In this document: in pieces, positions 27,191 to 35,257 of the stretch
Numbering within the stretch: position 1 is the first letter of the stretch
Layout: every line of letters begins with the position of its first letter
Origin: Streptomyces paludis
Lineage (GTDB): Bacteria > Actinomycetota > Actinomycetes > Streptomycetales > Streptomycetaceae
DNA: 64,000 nt
Assembly (NCBI RefSeq): GCF_003344965.1
Contig: NZ_CP031194.1
Location: forward strand, 6,944,001-7,008,000
Reading direction: 5' to 3'
Made by a program: the position numbers and the translations under genes
The notes under the pieces: generated by a model
Seen by the model: only the letters and a program-made list of their open reading frames with translations
What the model was told of the DNA's origin: nothing
Databases searched by the model: none

Positions 27191-29587
27191 CTACCGCTTG
27201 CCGCCGCGTCCCGGGTCCGTGAGCCCGGCCCGGCGCAGCGCGTCGGCCATCGCGCTGTTCGCCGGGGCCGGCGCGGACCTTGCCGCCCCGGACTTCGGCG
27301 CCGGCGCACCCTGCCGCCGGCCGCCACCACCCCCGCCGCTCTGCCGCTGCTGCGGCGCGCGGCCACCGGCCCCGCCCCCCGACCGTTCCTGCTTCGCCCG
27401 GTCACCCGTGGGCGACTCGTCGTCCAGCCGCAGCGTCAGCGAGATCCGCTTGCGCGGGATGTCGATGTCCATGACCTTGACCCGGACCACATCGCCCGGC
27501 TTCACGACCTCGCGCGGGTCCTTCACGAAGGTCCGGGACATGGCCGAGACATGGACCAGCCCGTCCTGGTGCACCCCGATGTCCACGAACGCCCCGAACG
27601 CCGCGACATTCGTCACGACGCCCTCCAGCACCATCCCGGACTCCAGGTCGCCGAGCTTCTCGACGCCGTCCTTGAACGTGGCCGTCCGGAACGCGGGCCG
27701 GGGGTCCCGGCCGGGCTTCTCCAGCTCGCGCAGGATGTCCGTGACGGTCGGCAGCCCGAAGGAGTCGTTGACGAAGTCGGCGGGCCGCAGCGACCGGAGC
27801 ACCGAGGTGTTCCCGATGAGCGAGGCGACCTCGCCCCCGGTGGTCTTCACCATCGACCGCACCACCGGATACGCCTCGGGGTGCACCGACGAGGCGTCCA
27901 GCGGATCGTCCCCGTCCCGGATACGCAGGAAGCCCGCGCACTGCTCGTACGCCTTGGGGCCCAGCCGCGCCACGTCCTTGAGCGCGCGGCGGGAGCGGAA
28001 GGGCCCGTTCGTGTCGCGGTGGGCGACGATGTTCTCGGCGAGCCCCGCGCTGATCCCCGAGACCCGCGAGAGCAGCGGCGCGGACGCCGTGTTGACATCG
28101 ACGCCGACGCCGTTGACACAGTCCTCGACGACGGTGTCGAGCGAGCGGGAGAGCTTCACCTCGGACAGGTCGTGCTGGTACTGGCCGACGCCGATGGACT
28201 TGGGATCGATCTTCACCAGTTCGGCCAGCGGGTCCTGGAGCCGGCGCGCGATGGAGACCGCGCCGCGGATCGACACATCCAGCTCCGGCAGCTCCTGCGA
28301 GGCGAACGCCGAGGCGGAGTAGACCGAGGCACCGGCCTCGGAGACCATCACCTTCGTGAGCTTCAGCTCCGGGTGCCGGGCGCACAGCTCACCGGCGAGC
28401 TTGTCGGTCTCCCGGGACGCCGTGCCGTTGCCGATGGCGATGAGGTCGACCGCGTGCTCCTTCGCCAGCCGGGCCAGCCTGTTCAGCGACTCGTCCCAGC
28501 GATTGGCCGGGACGTGCGGATGGATCGTGTCCGTCGCGACGACCTTGCCGGTGGCGTCGACCACGGCGACCTTCACGCCGGTACGGAACCCGGGGTCGAG
28601 CCCGAGCGTGGCGCGCGTCCCGGCCGGCGCTGCCAGCAGCAGGTCCCGCAGGTTGGAGGCGAAGACCCGGACGGCCTCGTCCTCGGCGGCGGTCCGCAGC
28701 CGCAGCCGCAGATCGAGCCCGAGGTGCGTCAGGATCCTGGTCCGCCAGGCCCACCGGACCGTGTCCCCGAGCCACTTGTCGCCGGGGCGGCCCCGGTCGG
28801 CGACGCCGAAGCGCCGGGCGACCATCGTCTCGTACGTACTCGGACCGGGCTGCTCGGACGGCTCCTCGGGCTCCATGACCAGATCGAGGGCGTCCTCCTT
28901 CTCGCCCCGGAACATGGCGAGGACCCGGTGCGAGGGCAGCTTCGGGAACGCCTCGGCGAAGTCGAAGTAGTCCGCGAACTTGGCCCCGGCCTCCTCCTTG
29001 CCCGCGCGCACCTTCGCGACGAGCCGGCCCCGGGTCCACATCCGCTCGCGCAGCTCGCCGATGAGGTCGGCGTCCTCGGAGAACCGCTCGGTGAGGATGG
29101 CGCGGGCGCCCTCCAGCGCGGCGGCCGGGTCCGCGACACCCCGGTCCGCGTCGACGAACGCCGAGGCGGCGGCGAGCGGTTCCACAGACGGGTCGCCCAA
29201 CAGCCCGTCGGCGAGCGGCTCCAGACCGGCCTCCCGGGCGATCTGCGCCTTGGTGCGCCGCTTGGGCTTGAACGGCAGATAGATGTCCTCCAAGCGCGCC
29301 TTCGTGTCGGCGGACCGGATGGCCGCCTCCAGCGCGTCGTCGAGCTTGCCCTGCTCCCGCACCGACTCCAGGATCGCGGTCCGCCGGTCCTCCAGCTCCC
29401 GCAGATAGCGCAGCCGCTCCTCCAGGGTGCGCAGCTGGGCGTCGTCGAGCATCTCGGTCGCTTCCTTGCGGTAGCGCGCGATGAACGGCACGGTCGACCC
29501 GCCGTCGAGCAGCTCGACGGCGGCCCTCACCTGCCGCTCGCGTACGCCGAGTTCCCCGGCGATCTTGCCTTCGATGGATGTCGTCAC
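27191..29587 (-). CDS. tex: Tex family RNA-binding transcription accessory protein
   Basis: Tex binds nucleic acid and ribosome/RNA polymerase complexes and affects transcription processivity. The 798-residue protein shows the N-terminal Tex helix-rich domain (STVPFIARYRKEATEMLDD), the YqgF-like RNase H fold (LGLDPGFRTGVKVAVVDATGKVV, then AIGNGTASRETDKL), the helix-hairpin-helix region (GVGVDVNTASAPLLSRVSGI) and a C-terminal S1 domain (GMVLEGVVTNVAAFGAFVDIG). It ends in a Gly/Ser/Arg/Pro-rich tail of about 70 residues, probably an RNA-binding disordered extension. The GTG at 29587 has GGAG seven bases upstream; the GTG two codons earlier would be too close to it. Confidence 0.95.
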   Translation of the reverse strand: MTTSIEGKIAGELGVRERQVRAAVELLDGGSTVPFIARYRKEATEMLDDAQLRTLEERLRYLRELEDRRTAILESVREQGKLDDALEAAIRSADTKARLEDIYLPFKPKRRTKAQIAREAGLEPLADGLLGDPSVEPLAAASAFVDADRGVADPAAALEGARAILTERFSEDADLIGELRERMWTRGRLVAKVRAGKEEAGAKFADYFDFAEAFPKLPSHRVLAMFRGEKEDALDLVMEPEEPSEQPGPSTYETMVARRFGVADRGRPGDKWLGDTVRWAWRTRILTHLGLDLRLRLRTAAEDEAVRVFASNLRDLLLAAPAGTRATLGLDPGFRTGVKVAVVDATGKVVATDTIHPHVPANRWDESLNRLARLAKEHAVDLIAIGNGTASRETDKLAGELCARHPELKLTKVMVSEAGASVYSASAFASQELPELDVSIRGAVSIARRLQDPLAELVKIDPKSIGVGQYQHDLSEVKLSRSLDTVVEDCVNGVGVDVNTASAPLLSRVSGISAGLAENIVAHRDTNGPFRSRRALKDVARLGPKAYEQCAGFLRIRDGDDPLDASSVHPEAYPVVRSMVKTTGGEVASLIGNTSVLRSLRPADFVNDSFGLPTVTDILRELEKPGRDPRPAFRTATFKDGVEKLGDLESGMVLEGVVTNVAAFGAFVDIGVHQDGLVHVSAMSRTFVKDPREVVKPGDVVRVKVMDIDIPRKRISLTLRLDDESPTGDRAKQERSGGGAGGRAPQQRQSGGGGGGRRQGAPAPKSGAARSAPAPANSAMADALRRAGLTDPGRGGKR

Positions 29588-29699
29588 GATCACGCTCCGC
29601 TGTTCTGTCGTCCGCCGTCTGCATTGTGGCAGGTGGCTGTGACAGTGGCGGGCGCGACCGGCGGGCGGTCGGTGGAAGGTGCCCGGCCGCGCCGCCGTC

Positions 29700-30557
29700 T
29701 CAGTGGAAGAGTTCGGCGGGGAACGCCCCGGCCGCCAGCGCCGTCGCGGTGAAGCCCTTCGCCAGCTCGGTGAGCCGGGCGACCCCCGCCGCGCCCAGCT
29801 GCTCGTACGGGGCCCGGTCGAGCCGGTCGGTGTCGCTCTCCAGGTCCTTGCGCAGCCGGGTGCCCGCCTCGGTCAGCCCGCCGTCGGTGTTCAGCAGCCC
29901 GCGCTCGCGCAGCCGCTCCTCGGCGGCCTCCCACTCCGCCGTGCTCCAGCCCCGGCTGTCCAGGATCCACCGGGGCGACATGCCGTGGCCGCTCGCGGTG
30001 TGGCTGACCAGTGCCTCCAGCGGGTCGAGCCCGGCGGTCAGCAGCAGGGCGAGATGCCCGTCGCCGCGGTGTTCGCGCAGCAGCGTCGCGGCGTGCCAGA
30101 AGGCCAGATGGGGCGCTTCGGGCACCGGCAGGTCCGCGTTGGCCGCGTAGAGCGGGCGGCCGGGGCGGCTGCCCGCCCCGGCGGCGCGCAGGGCCAGTCC
30201 GGCCGCCTCGGCCAGCTCCGCCGAGGCGATGGCCTCCTCGCCGAGCAGCCGGCGCAGCAGCGTGTCGGCGGCGCGCAGCCGCGCGGCGAGCGCCTCCTCG
30301 GGGGAGACGGTGTCCCACACGCCCGGTACGTGCCGGGCGACATGGTCGTGCTTGAAGTTGTAGAAGGCCGCGGTGACGGCCCCCGTGCCGACGCGGCCGA
30401 GCGGCGCCGCCCGGGCCGCGAAGTAGGCGGACCGCGCGTCGTCGACCCCGAGGAACGCGAACTCGCGGGTGAGGTCGGGGGAGAAGTAGACGGCCGAGTG
30501 GAGCGGATTGACGACGGCCTGACAGTGTCGGCCGGCACGCTCGGGCAGAGTGGTCAT
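29700..30557 (-). CDS. SCO6745 family protein
   Basis: The 285-residue protein matches the uncharacterised SCO6745 family in my memory, once called SalK-like. It has AFYNFKHDHVARHVPGVWDTVSPEEALAAR near residue 65, EAPHLAFWHAATLLREHRGDGH around residue 150, and a C-terminal winged-helix-like part (MSPRWILDSRGWSTAEWEAAEERLRERGLL). The winged-helix part suggests DNA binding or a ligand-sensing role. TAACGT lies six bases before the ATG, so the transcript is leaderless. A TetR-type palindrome overlaps the -10 region. It is monocistronic, between Tex and an enoyl-CoA hydratase. Function unknown. Confidence 0.8.
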   Translation of the reverse strand: MTTLPERAGRHCQAVVNPLHSAVYFSPDLTREFAFLGVDDARSAYFAARAAPLGRVGTGAVTAAFYNFKHDHVARHVPGVWDTVSPEEALAARLRAADTLLRRLLGEEAIASAELAEAAGLALRAAGAGSRPGRPLYAANADLPVPEAPHLAFWHAATLLREHRGDGHLALLLTAGLDPLEALVSHTASGHGMSPRWILDSRGWSTAEWEAAEERLRERGLLNTDGGLTEAGTRLRKDLESDTDRLDRAPYEQLGAAGVARLTELAKGFTATALAAGAFPAELFH

Positions 30558-30567
30558 AGCGCCACGT

Positions 30568-30583
30568 TACCGACTGGTTGGTA
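30568..30583. promoter_or_regulatory. TetR-type operator at the SCO6745-family promoter
   Basis: TACCGACTGGTTGGTA is an imperfect 16-base palindrome (12 of 16 positions symmetric). It overlaps the -10 box TAACGT of the leaderless transcript. The TACCnAC..GTnGGTA architecture is typical of TetR/AcrR sites. No regulator gene is adjacent, so the binding protein is unknown. Confidence 0.55.
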
Positions 30584-30649
30584 CGGGCGGACCGCCGCCC
30601 CGGTGCCCCGCACCCGTGGCAACCCCGGGGGCGCCCGGGCCGCGGCCGG

Positions 30650-31432
30650 TCACGGACGGCGCCCGGCGTCCGAGGGAGCGCGGGGTACGGGCCGGTCGAA
30701 CACCGGCGCGCGCCCCTCCAGGAAGGCGGCGACCCCCTCCGCCGTGTCACCACCGGCCCGCGCCCGCTCCGCCCAGTACGCGCCCCGGTCGGTGCGGCCC
30801 GAGAGGAACTCCTTGGCAGCCTCCTGGGTCAGCGCCGAGCGCGTGCCGAGCACCCGGGCGAACTCCGTGACCCGCTTGTCCAGTTCCCCGGCCGGCAGCA
30901 CCTCGTCCACCAGCCCGGTGCGCAGCGCCCGCTCCGCGTCGATCAACTCGGCCGAGAACAGCAGGTACTTGGCGGTCGCGGGCCCCACGAGCGCGGCCAG
31001 CCGCCGGGTCGACACCTCCGGGTAGACGATCCCGAGCCGCGCCGGGGTGACCCCGAAGCGGGCGCCCTCCTCCGTGAACCGCAGATCGCAGGCCGCCGCC
31101 AACTGGCAGCCGCCGCCCACGCAGTACCCCCGTACGGCGGCGATCGTCGGCCGGGGAAAGGCCGCCAGCGCCTCCTCGGCCCGTACCGCCAGCGCCGGCG
31201 GGTCCTCCCGGCACTCCGGCTCCCGCAGCGACGCGATGTCCGCGCCCGCGCAGAAGGTGTCGCCCGACCCGGTCAGGACGAGCGTCCGTACGGCGGGATC
31301 GGCCGCCAGCCGCCCGAGCAGCACCGGCAGCTCGCGCCACATCGGCACGGTCATGGCGTTGCGCTTGGCGGGGTGGTGGATGACCACCGTGGCGATGCCG
31401 TCGGCGACGGTGTGCAGCAGTCCGGACTCCAT
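30650..31432 (-). CDS. Enoyl-CoA hydratase/isomerase family protein
   Basis: The 260-residue protein is a crotonase-fold enzyme. Oxyanion-hole motifs are FCAGADIASLREPE and GYCVGGGCQLAAACDLRF. VTPARLGIVYPEVSTRRL carries the region of the usual catalytic Glu (GIVYPE). The ATG at 31432 was chosen because TACGAT lies seven bases before it on the minus strand, giving a leaderless mRNA, and because the open frame upstream lacks family sequence. Enoyl-CoA hydratases, isomerases and hydrolases share this fold; the exact thioester is unknown. It is monocistronic. Confidence 0.9.
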   Translation of the reverse strand: MESGLLHTVADGIATVVIHHPAKRNAMTVPMWRELPVLLGRLAADPAVRTLVLTGSGDTFCAGADIASLREPECREDPPALAVRAEEALAAFPRPTIAAVRGYCVGGGCQLAAACDLRFTEEGARFGVTPARLGIVYPEVSTRRLAALVGPATAKYLLFSAELIDAERALRTGLVDEVLPAGELDKRVTEFARVLGTRSALTQEAAKEFLSGRTDRGAYWAERARAGGDTAEGVAAFLEGRAPVFDRPVPRAPSDAGRRP

Positions 31433-31668
31433 ACGCCGGATCGTATCCCCGGCGCGGACAGCGCCCCGGGTGCGGAAGACGGCCTTCGACCGGTCGGCGG
31501 GCGGTCCATATCCATATGGACCGAGGCACTTTCGGTCACATGCGATCCCGCCGTGCCCATGGGACGCCAATGACAACTGACTTGTGTTCAATACCTCGGG
31601 GCGCGTCCGTCCCGTCCGCACACTCGGAGGAGAGCGCGTACGGCCGAACCGAAGGTGGGTACCCCAGC

Positions 31669-32187
31669 ATGGAGAGCCGCACAAGCGTCCCGGTCGCGGT
31701 CCGGCCGCTGCCGTACGAGGGGGTCTGGCGCTTCACCGCGCCCGCCGTCGAGGTCTCCGTACCGCGCGCCCGGCACACCGTGCGGGATCTGCTGAGACGA
31801 CGGCGCGTGCCGGTCAGGGACGGCGTCGTCGCGAGCGTGCTGCTCATCGTCTCCGAGCTGGTCACCAACGCCGTGCGGCACGCGGCGGTGCTCTCGCCGG
31901 AACTGGCCGTGGAGATCGCCGTCGGCGCGGAGTGGATCCGGGTCTCCGTCGAGGACGGCCATCCCTACCGGCCCACGGCCCTGGAGACGGACCACACACG
32001 GACCGGCGGGCGCGGGCTGCTGCTCGTACGGGAGACCGCCCGCGAGGCCGGCGGAGGCTGCGGAGTCGAGCACACCGCCGGCGGGGGAAAGATCGTCTGG
32101 GCCGTGCTGCCCCTCATGTGCCCGGTGGCCGCGGAGCCGCCGGGCGGGAGCGTCACCAGCCCCCGGCCGCTCCGGTCAGCTCCCTGA
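31669..32187 (+). CDS. RsbW-like ATP-binding (anti-sigma factor kinase type) protein
   Basis: The 172-residue protein carries a GHKL ATPase domain: N box SELVTNAVRHAA, G1-like VSVEDGHPYRP and G2 TGGRGLLLVRETA. It lacks a histidine-kinase phosphoacceptor domain. Streptomyces encode dozens of such proteins, usually anti-sigma-factor kinases or partners of PP2C phosphatases. The Met at 31669 follows GAAGGTGGG at good spacing; upstream Met codons lack one. Its 3' end overlaps that of the convergent idi gene by 35 bases, so the two transcripts are antisense to each other there. No cognate sigma factor is nearby. Confidence 0.85.
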   Translation: MESRTSVPVAVRPLPYEGVWRFTAPAVEVSVPRARHTVRDLLRRRRVPVRDGVVASVLLIVSELVTNAVRHAAVLSPELAVEIAVGAEWIRVSVEDGHPYRPTALETDHTRTGGRGLLLVRETAREAGGGCGVEHTAGGGKIVWAVLPLMCPVAAEPPGGSVTSPRPLRSAP

Positions 32188-32746
32188 CCGCCGGGCGGGC
32201 GGCGTCCAGCACGGTCATGAACCACGCGGAGAACGGCCCCTCGGCATGGCGCGCGGCCAGCTCCGCGGGGGTCACGAACGCGGTCTCGCCGACCTCGTCC
32301 GGGTCCGGGGCGAGCGGGGACCGCGCCAGCCCGACGAAGAGGTGGTTGTACTCCTGCTCCACCAGTCCGGACCCGGGGTCGGGGTGGTTGTAGCGCACCG
32401 TGCCCGCCTCGGCGAGCAGCGAGGGCGAGATGCCCAGCTCTTCGTGGGTCCGGCGGGCCGCCGCGGCGAACGGCGCCTCGCCGGGGTACGGATGCCCGCA
32501 GCAGGTGTTCGACCAGACACCGGGGGAGTGGTACTTGCCGAGCGCGCGGCGCTGGATCAGCAGCCGTCCCCGCTGGTCGAAGAGGAAGACCGAGAACGCC
32601 CGGTGCAGCCGGCCCGGTGGCTGATGGGCGCTGAGCTTCTCGGCGGTGCCGATGGTGTTGCCGTTCTCGTCGACCAGCTCCAGCATGATCGTTTCTTGTG
32701 TGCCGTTCGACGAGCTGTTCGCCGTAGTGACTGGTGTGGTCGGCAT
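32153..32746 (-). CDS. idi: Isopentenyl-diphosphate delta-isomerase, type 1
   Basis: Idi interconverts IPP and DMAPP, the C5 units for polyprenyl, hopanoid and other terpenoids. The 197-residue protein is a Nudix-fold type 1 enzyme. The active-site Cys is in SNTCCGHPYPGE and the catalytic Glu in VEQEYNHLFVG; RRTHEELGI is the Nudix-like helix. The Met at 32746 is six bases after AAGG; a Met two codons earlier is nearly equivalent. It lies 10 kb from the hopanoid operon and could supply DMAPP to it. It is convergent and overlapping with the RsbW-like gene. Confidence 0.94.
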   Translation of the reverse strand: MPTTPVTTANSSSNGTQETIMLELVDENGNTIGTAEKLSAHQPPGRLHRAFSVFLFDQRGRLLIQRRALGKYHSPGVWSNTCCGHPYPGEAPFAAAARRTHEELGISPSLLAEAGTVRYNHPDPGSGLVEQEYNHLFVGLARSPLAPDPDEVGETAFVTPAELAARHAEGPFSAWFMTVLDAARPAVRELTGAAGGW

Positions 32747-32845
32747 AACCATCCTTCGCTTCGGGCCTCAGCTGCCAAGTCTGCCGTACAAAAGCCCCGT
32801 GTCCGCACTTCGGAGGCGCGGGCATGTCCGGCGGCCCGGGCGGGG

Positions 32846-33784
32846 TCAGTGGCAGAGGCCCGCCTCGTGCTCCGCGTGCCCCCTGGGCTCCAGCTGGAAC
32901 GTGCAGTGCTCTACGTCGAAGTGATGACCGAGGCACCCCTGGAGATCGTGGAGCATCTGCTCATGGCCGGCCGCGTCCAGCGCGCTCTGGTCGACCACCA
33001 CATGCGCCGAGAGCACCGGCATCCCCGAGGTGATCGTCCAGACATGGAGATCGTGTACGTCCGCCACCCCGGGCAGGGCCAGCATGTGCGCCCGTACCTC
33101 GCCCATGTCCACGTTCTTCGGAGCCGCCTCCAGCAGCACGTCCAGCGTCTCCCGGAGCAGCTTGAGCGTACGCGGAACGATCATGAGGCCGATCACCAGG
33201 CCCGCGATCGGGTCGGCGGTCTGCCATCCGGTCGTCATGATGATCCCGGCCGAGACCAGCACGGCGAACGAGCCGAGCGTGTCCGCGAGGACCTCCAGAT
33301 ACGCGCCGCGCACATTGAGACTCTCGCGCTGCCCGCGCATCAGCAGCGAGAGGGAGATCAGATTGGCCAGCATGCCGATGAGGGCGAAGACGATGGTCAG
33401 TCCGCTCTTGGTCTCCGGCGGCGAGACAAAGCGGTCGATCGCCTCGTACAGCAGAAAACCGCCCACACCGAGCAGCAGCAGACAGTTGGCCAGCGCGGCG
33501 AGGATCTCGGCCCGCGCGAAGCCGAAAGTGCGCTTCGTGTCGGCAGGCCGGCCCGCGAAGTGGATCGCCAGCAGCGCCATCGCCAGCCCCACCGCGTCCG
33601 TCGCCATGTGCGCCGCGTCGGCGAGCAGGGCGAGCGAGTCGGAGAGGATCCCGCCGACGATCTCGATCACCATCACGGACAGCGTGATCGACAGCGCGAT
33701 CCGCAGCCGGCCGCGGTAGGCCGCCGTGGCGGTGCCCCCCGGCGGTCCCGCGTGTGTGTGTCCGTGGCTGTGCCCTGCCCCCAT
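32846..33784 (-). CDS. Cation diffusion facilitator (CDF) metal exporter
   Basis: The 312-residue protein has six membrane segments and a cytosolic C-terminal domain. It begins with a His-rich HSHGHTH tail. The TM2 metal site is the intact HxxxD in LLADAAHMATDAVG. In TM5, where zinc CDFs have HxxxD, this protein has Glu in AYLEVLADTLGS, which may change metal preference. The C-terminal domain includes VHDLHVWTITSGMPVLSAHV and ends HAEHEAGLCH. It would export Zn or a related divalent metal in exchange for protons. The Met follows GGAGGG. A 13-bp hairpin upstream may serve as operator or as galE terminator. Confidence 0.92.
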   Translation of the reverse strand: MGAGHSHGHTHAGPPGGTATAAYRGRLRIALSITLSVMVIEIVGGILSDSLALLADAAHMATDAVGLAMALLAIHFAGRPADTKRTFGFARAEILAALANCLLLLGVGGFLLYEAIDRFVSPPETKSGLTIVFALIGMLANLISLSLLMRGQRESLNVRGAYLEVLADTLGSFAVLVSAGIIMTTGWQTADPIAGLVIGLMIVPRTLKLLRETLDVLLEAAPKNVDMGEVRAHMLALPGVADVHDLHVWTITSGMPVLSAHVVVDQSALDAAGHEQMLHDLQGCLGHHFDVEHCTFQLEPRGHAEHEAGLCH

Positions 33785-33883
33785 GACCCGGTCCCTCCGG
33801 TCGTCCCGACGATGCCTCGACCACGCCAGATGAACACGGGTGGGGGGTATCCGGCAACACGGCACTGAACACCGTTGTCATAT

Positions 33884-33917
33884 GCTCTGACCTGCGGAAA
33901 TGTTCGCAGGTCAGAGC
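33884..33917. terminator. 13-bp perfect hairpin between galE and the CDF gene
   Basis: GCTCTGACCTGCG at 33884-33896 is perfectly complementary to CGCAGGTCAGAGC at 33905-33917, with an 8-base loop. It lies 45 bases past the galE stop and 100 bases before the CDF start, both on the minus strand. It is strong enough to terminate galE transcription. The alternative is a metal-regulator operator (ArsR or TetR type) for the exporter. No U tract is present. Confidence 0.55.
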
Positions 33918-33961
33918 TTCGGGGCAGGGGGTGCCGGTACGGGGGCGGCCGGCCCGGCCGG

Positions 33962-34954
33962 TCAGCCGACCGGGGCCACCGGATGGCGCAGCCGCCAGCC
34001 CTCCCAGGCCGACTCGACCATCTCGCGCATCCCGCGCCGCGCCGTCCAGCCCAGCTCCTCGGTGATCAGCCCGACCGCGGCGACCGCCCGCGCGGCGTCC
34101 CCGGGCCGCCGCGCGCCGACCACCGGCGGCGTACGGTCACCGGTCACGTCCGCCACCAGATCGGCCAGCTCACGGACCGAGACGCCCTCGCCGCGGCCGA
34201 TGTTGACCGTCAGGTCCCCGTACTCCCCGGACAGGTCCCGCTCGGCCAGCCGGCGCGCGGCGGCGAGATGCGCCTCCGCGATGTCCGCGACATGGATGTA
34301 GTCGCGGACACAGGTGCCGTCCGGGGTCGGGTAGTCGGCGCCGAAGATCGTCGGGGCCTCGCCCCGGGTGATCCGGTCGAAGAACATCGGGACGATGTTG
34401 AACACCCCGGTGTCCGACAGCTCGGGCAGGGCCGCGCCCGCCACGTTGAAGTAGCGCAGACAGCCGGTGGCCACCGAGTGCGCCTGCCCGGTCGCCCGGA
34501 CCAGCCACTCGCTCGCGAGCTTGGTCTCGCCGTACGGATTGATCGGCGCCGCCGGGGTCGTCTCCGTGATCAACTCCACATCGGGCACGCCGTACACGGC
34601 GGCGGACGACGAGAAGAGGAAGCGCCGGACCCCGGCCGCCACCACGGCCTCCAGCAGCACCGTCAGCCCGTGCAGATTCTCCCGGTAGTACGCCAGCGGC
34701 CGTTCGACGGACTCGCCCACCCGCTTCTTCCCCGCCAGGTGCACCACGCCGGTGACCCGGTGCGCGGCCAGGGTGCGGTCGAGCAGCTCCCGGTCCAGCA
34801 CCGAGCCCTCCACCAGCGGGATCTCCGCGGGCAGCCGCTCGGCGAAGCCGCTCGACAGATCGTCGAGTACGACCACCCGCTCACCCGCGTCGGCCATCGA
34901 CCGCGCCACATGTGCCCCGATATAACCCGCTCCGCCTGTGATCAGCCACGTCAT
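33962..34954 (-). CDS. galE: UDP-glucose 4-epimerase
   Basis: The 330-residue short-chain dehydrogenase-like epimerase interconverts UDP-glucose and UDP-galactose using bound NAD. The Rossmann motif is ITGGAGYIGAHVARSM. The catalytic Ser lies in LFSSSAAVYG and Tyr/Lys in INPYGETKLASE. DYIHVADIAEAHL is also conserved. TAGGCT lies six bases before the ATG on the minus strand, so it is a leaderless transcript. It diverges from the CDP-alcohol operon and could supply a UDP-hexose for the glycosyltransferase there. UDP-GlcNAc epimerisation is not excluded. Confidence 0.92.
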   Translation of the reverse strand: MTWLITGGAGYIGAHVARSMADAGERVVVLDDLSSGFAERLPAEIPLVEGSVLDRELLDRTLAAHRVTGVVHLAGKKRVGESVERPLAYYRENLHGLTVLLEAVVAAGVRRFLFSSSAAVYGVPDVELITETTPAAPINPYGETKLASEWLVRATGQAHSVATGCLRYFNVAGAALPELSDTGVFNIVPMFFDRITRGEAPTIFGADYPTPDGTCVRDYIHVADIAEAHLAAARRLAERDLSGEYGDLTVNIGRGEGVSVRELADLVADVTGDRTPPVVGARRPGDAARAVAAVGLITEELGWTARRGMREMVESAWEGWRLRHPVAPVG

Positions 34955-35257
34955 GGGGCCAGCCTAGGGCTTGGCCGGGAGGGGGCCTGGCGGTAGCGGC
35001 GGCGTAAAGGCGGGGTTTGTGGGGGCGGGGGCGATCGATGATGATGATCACCGGACGGGAGCGTTCCGGCGCGGACAACGCGTACGGCGCGGGACGTCCG
35101 GCGGGACAACGGGCCCCGAACGGGCGGTGAACTCGCTCTTGCCGCCATCCGATAGCCTCTGCCGACGTGCCGCCGCCCGGACATCGCCGGATTTCCCGGA
35201 TTTCCGGGTGCCCCCGCCACGCCCCCAGCCCTGATCAGCGCCAAGGAGTGAGTTCGT
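34955..35257. other. Intergenic region between divergent galE and CDP-alcohol operons
   Basis: About 300 bases hold the galE leaderless promoter (TAGGCT at 34961-34966, minus) and, on the plus strand, a possible -10 TAGCCT at 35153-35158 without a convincing -35. A GATGATGATGATC-type triplet run lies near 35037-35050. AAGGAG at 35243-35248 is the ribosome binding site that decides the CTG start of the next gene. I saw no small ORF or RNA structure that I can support. Confidence 0.5.
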
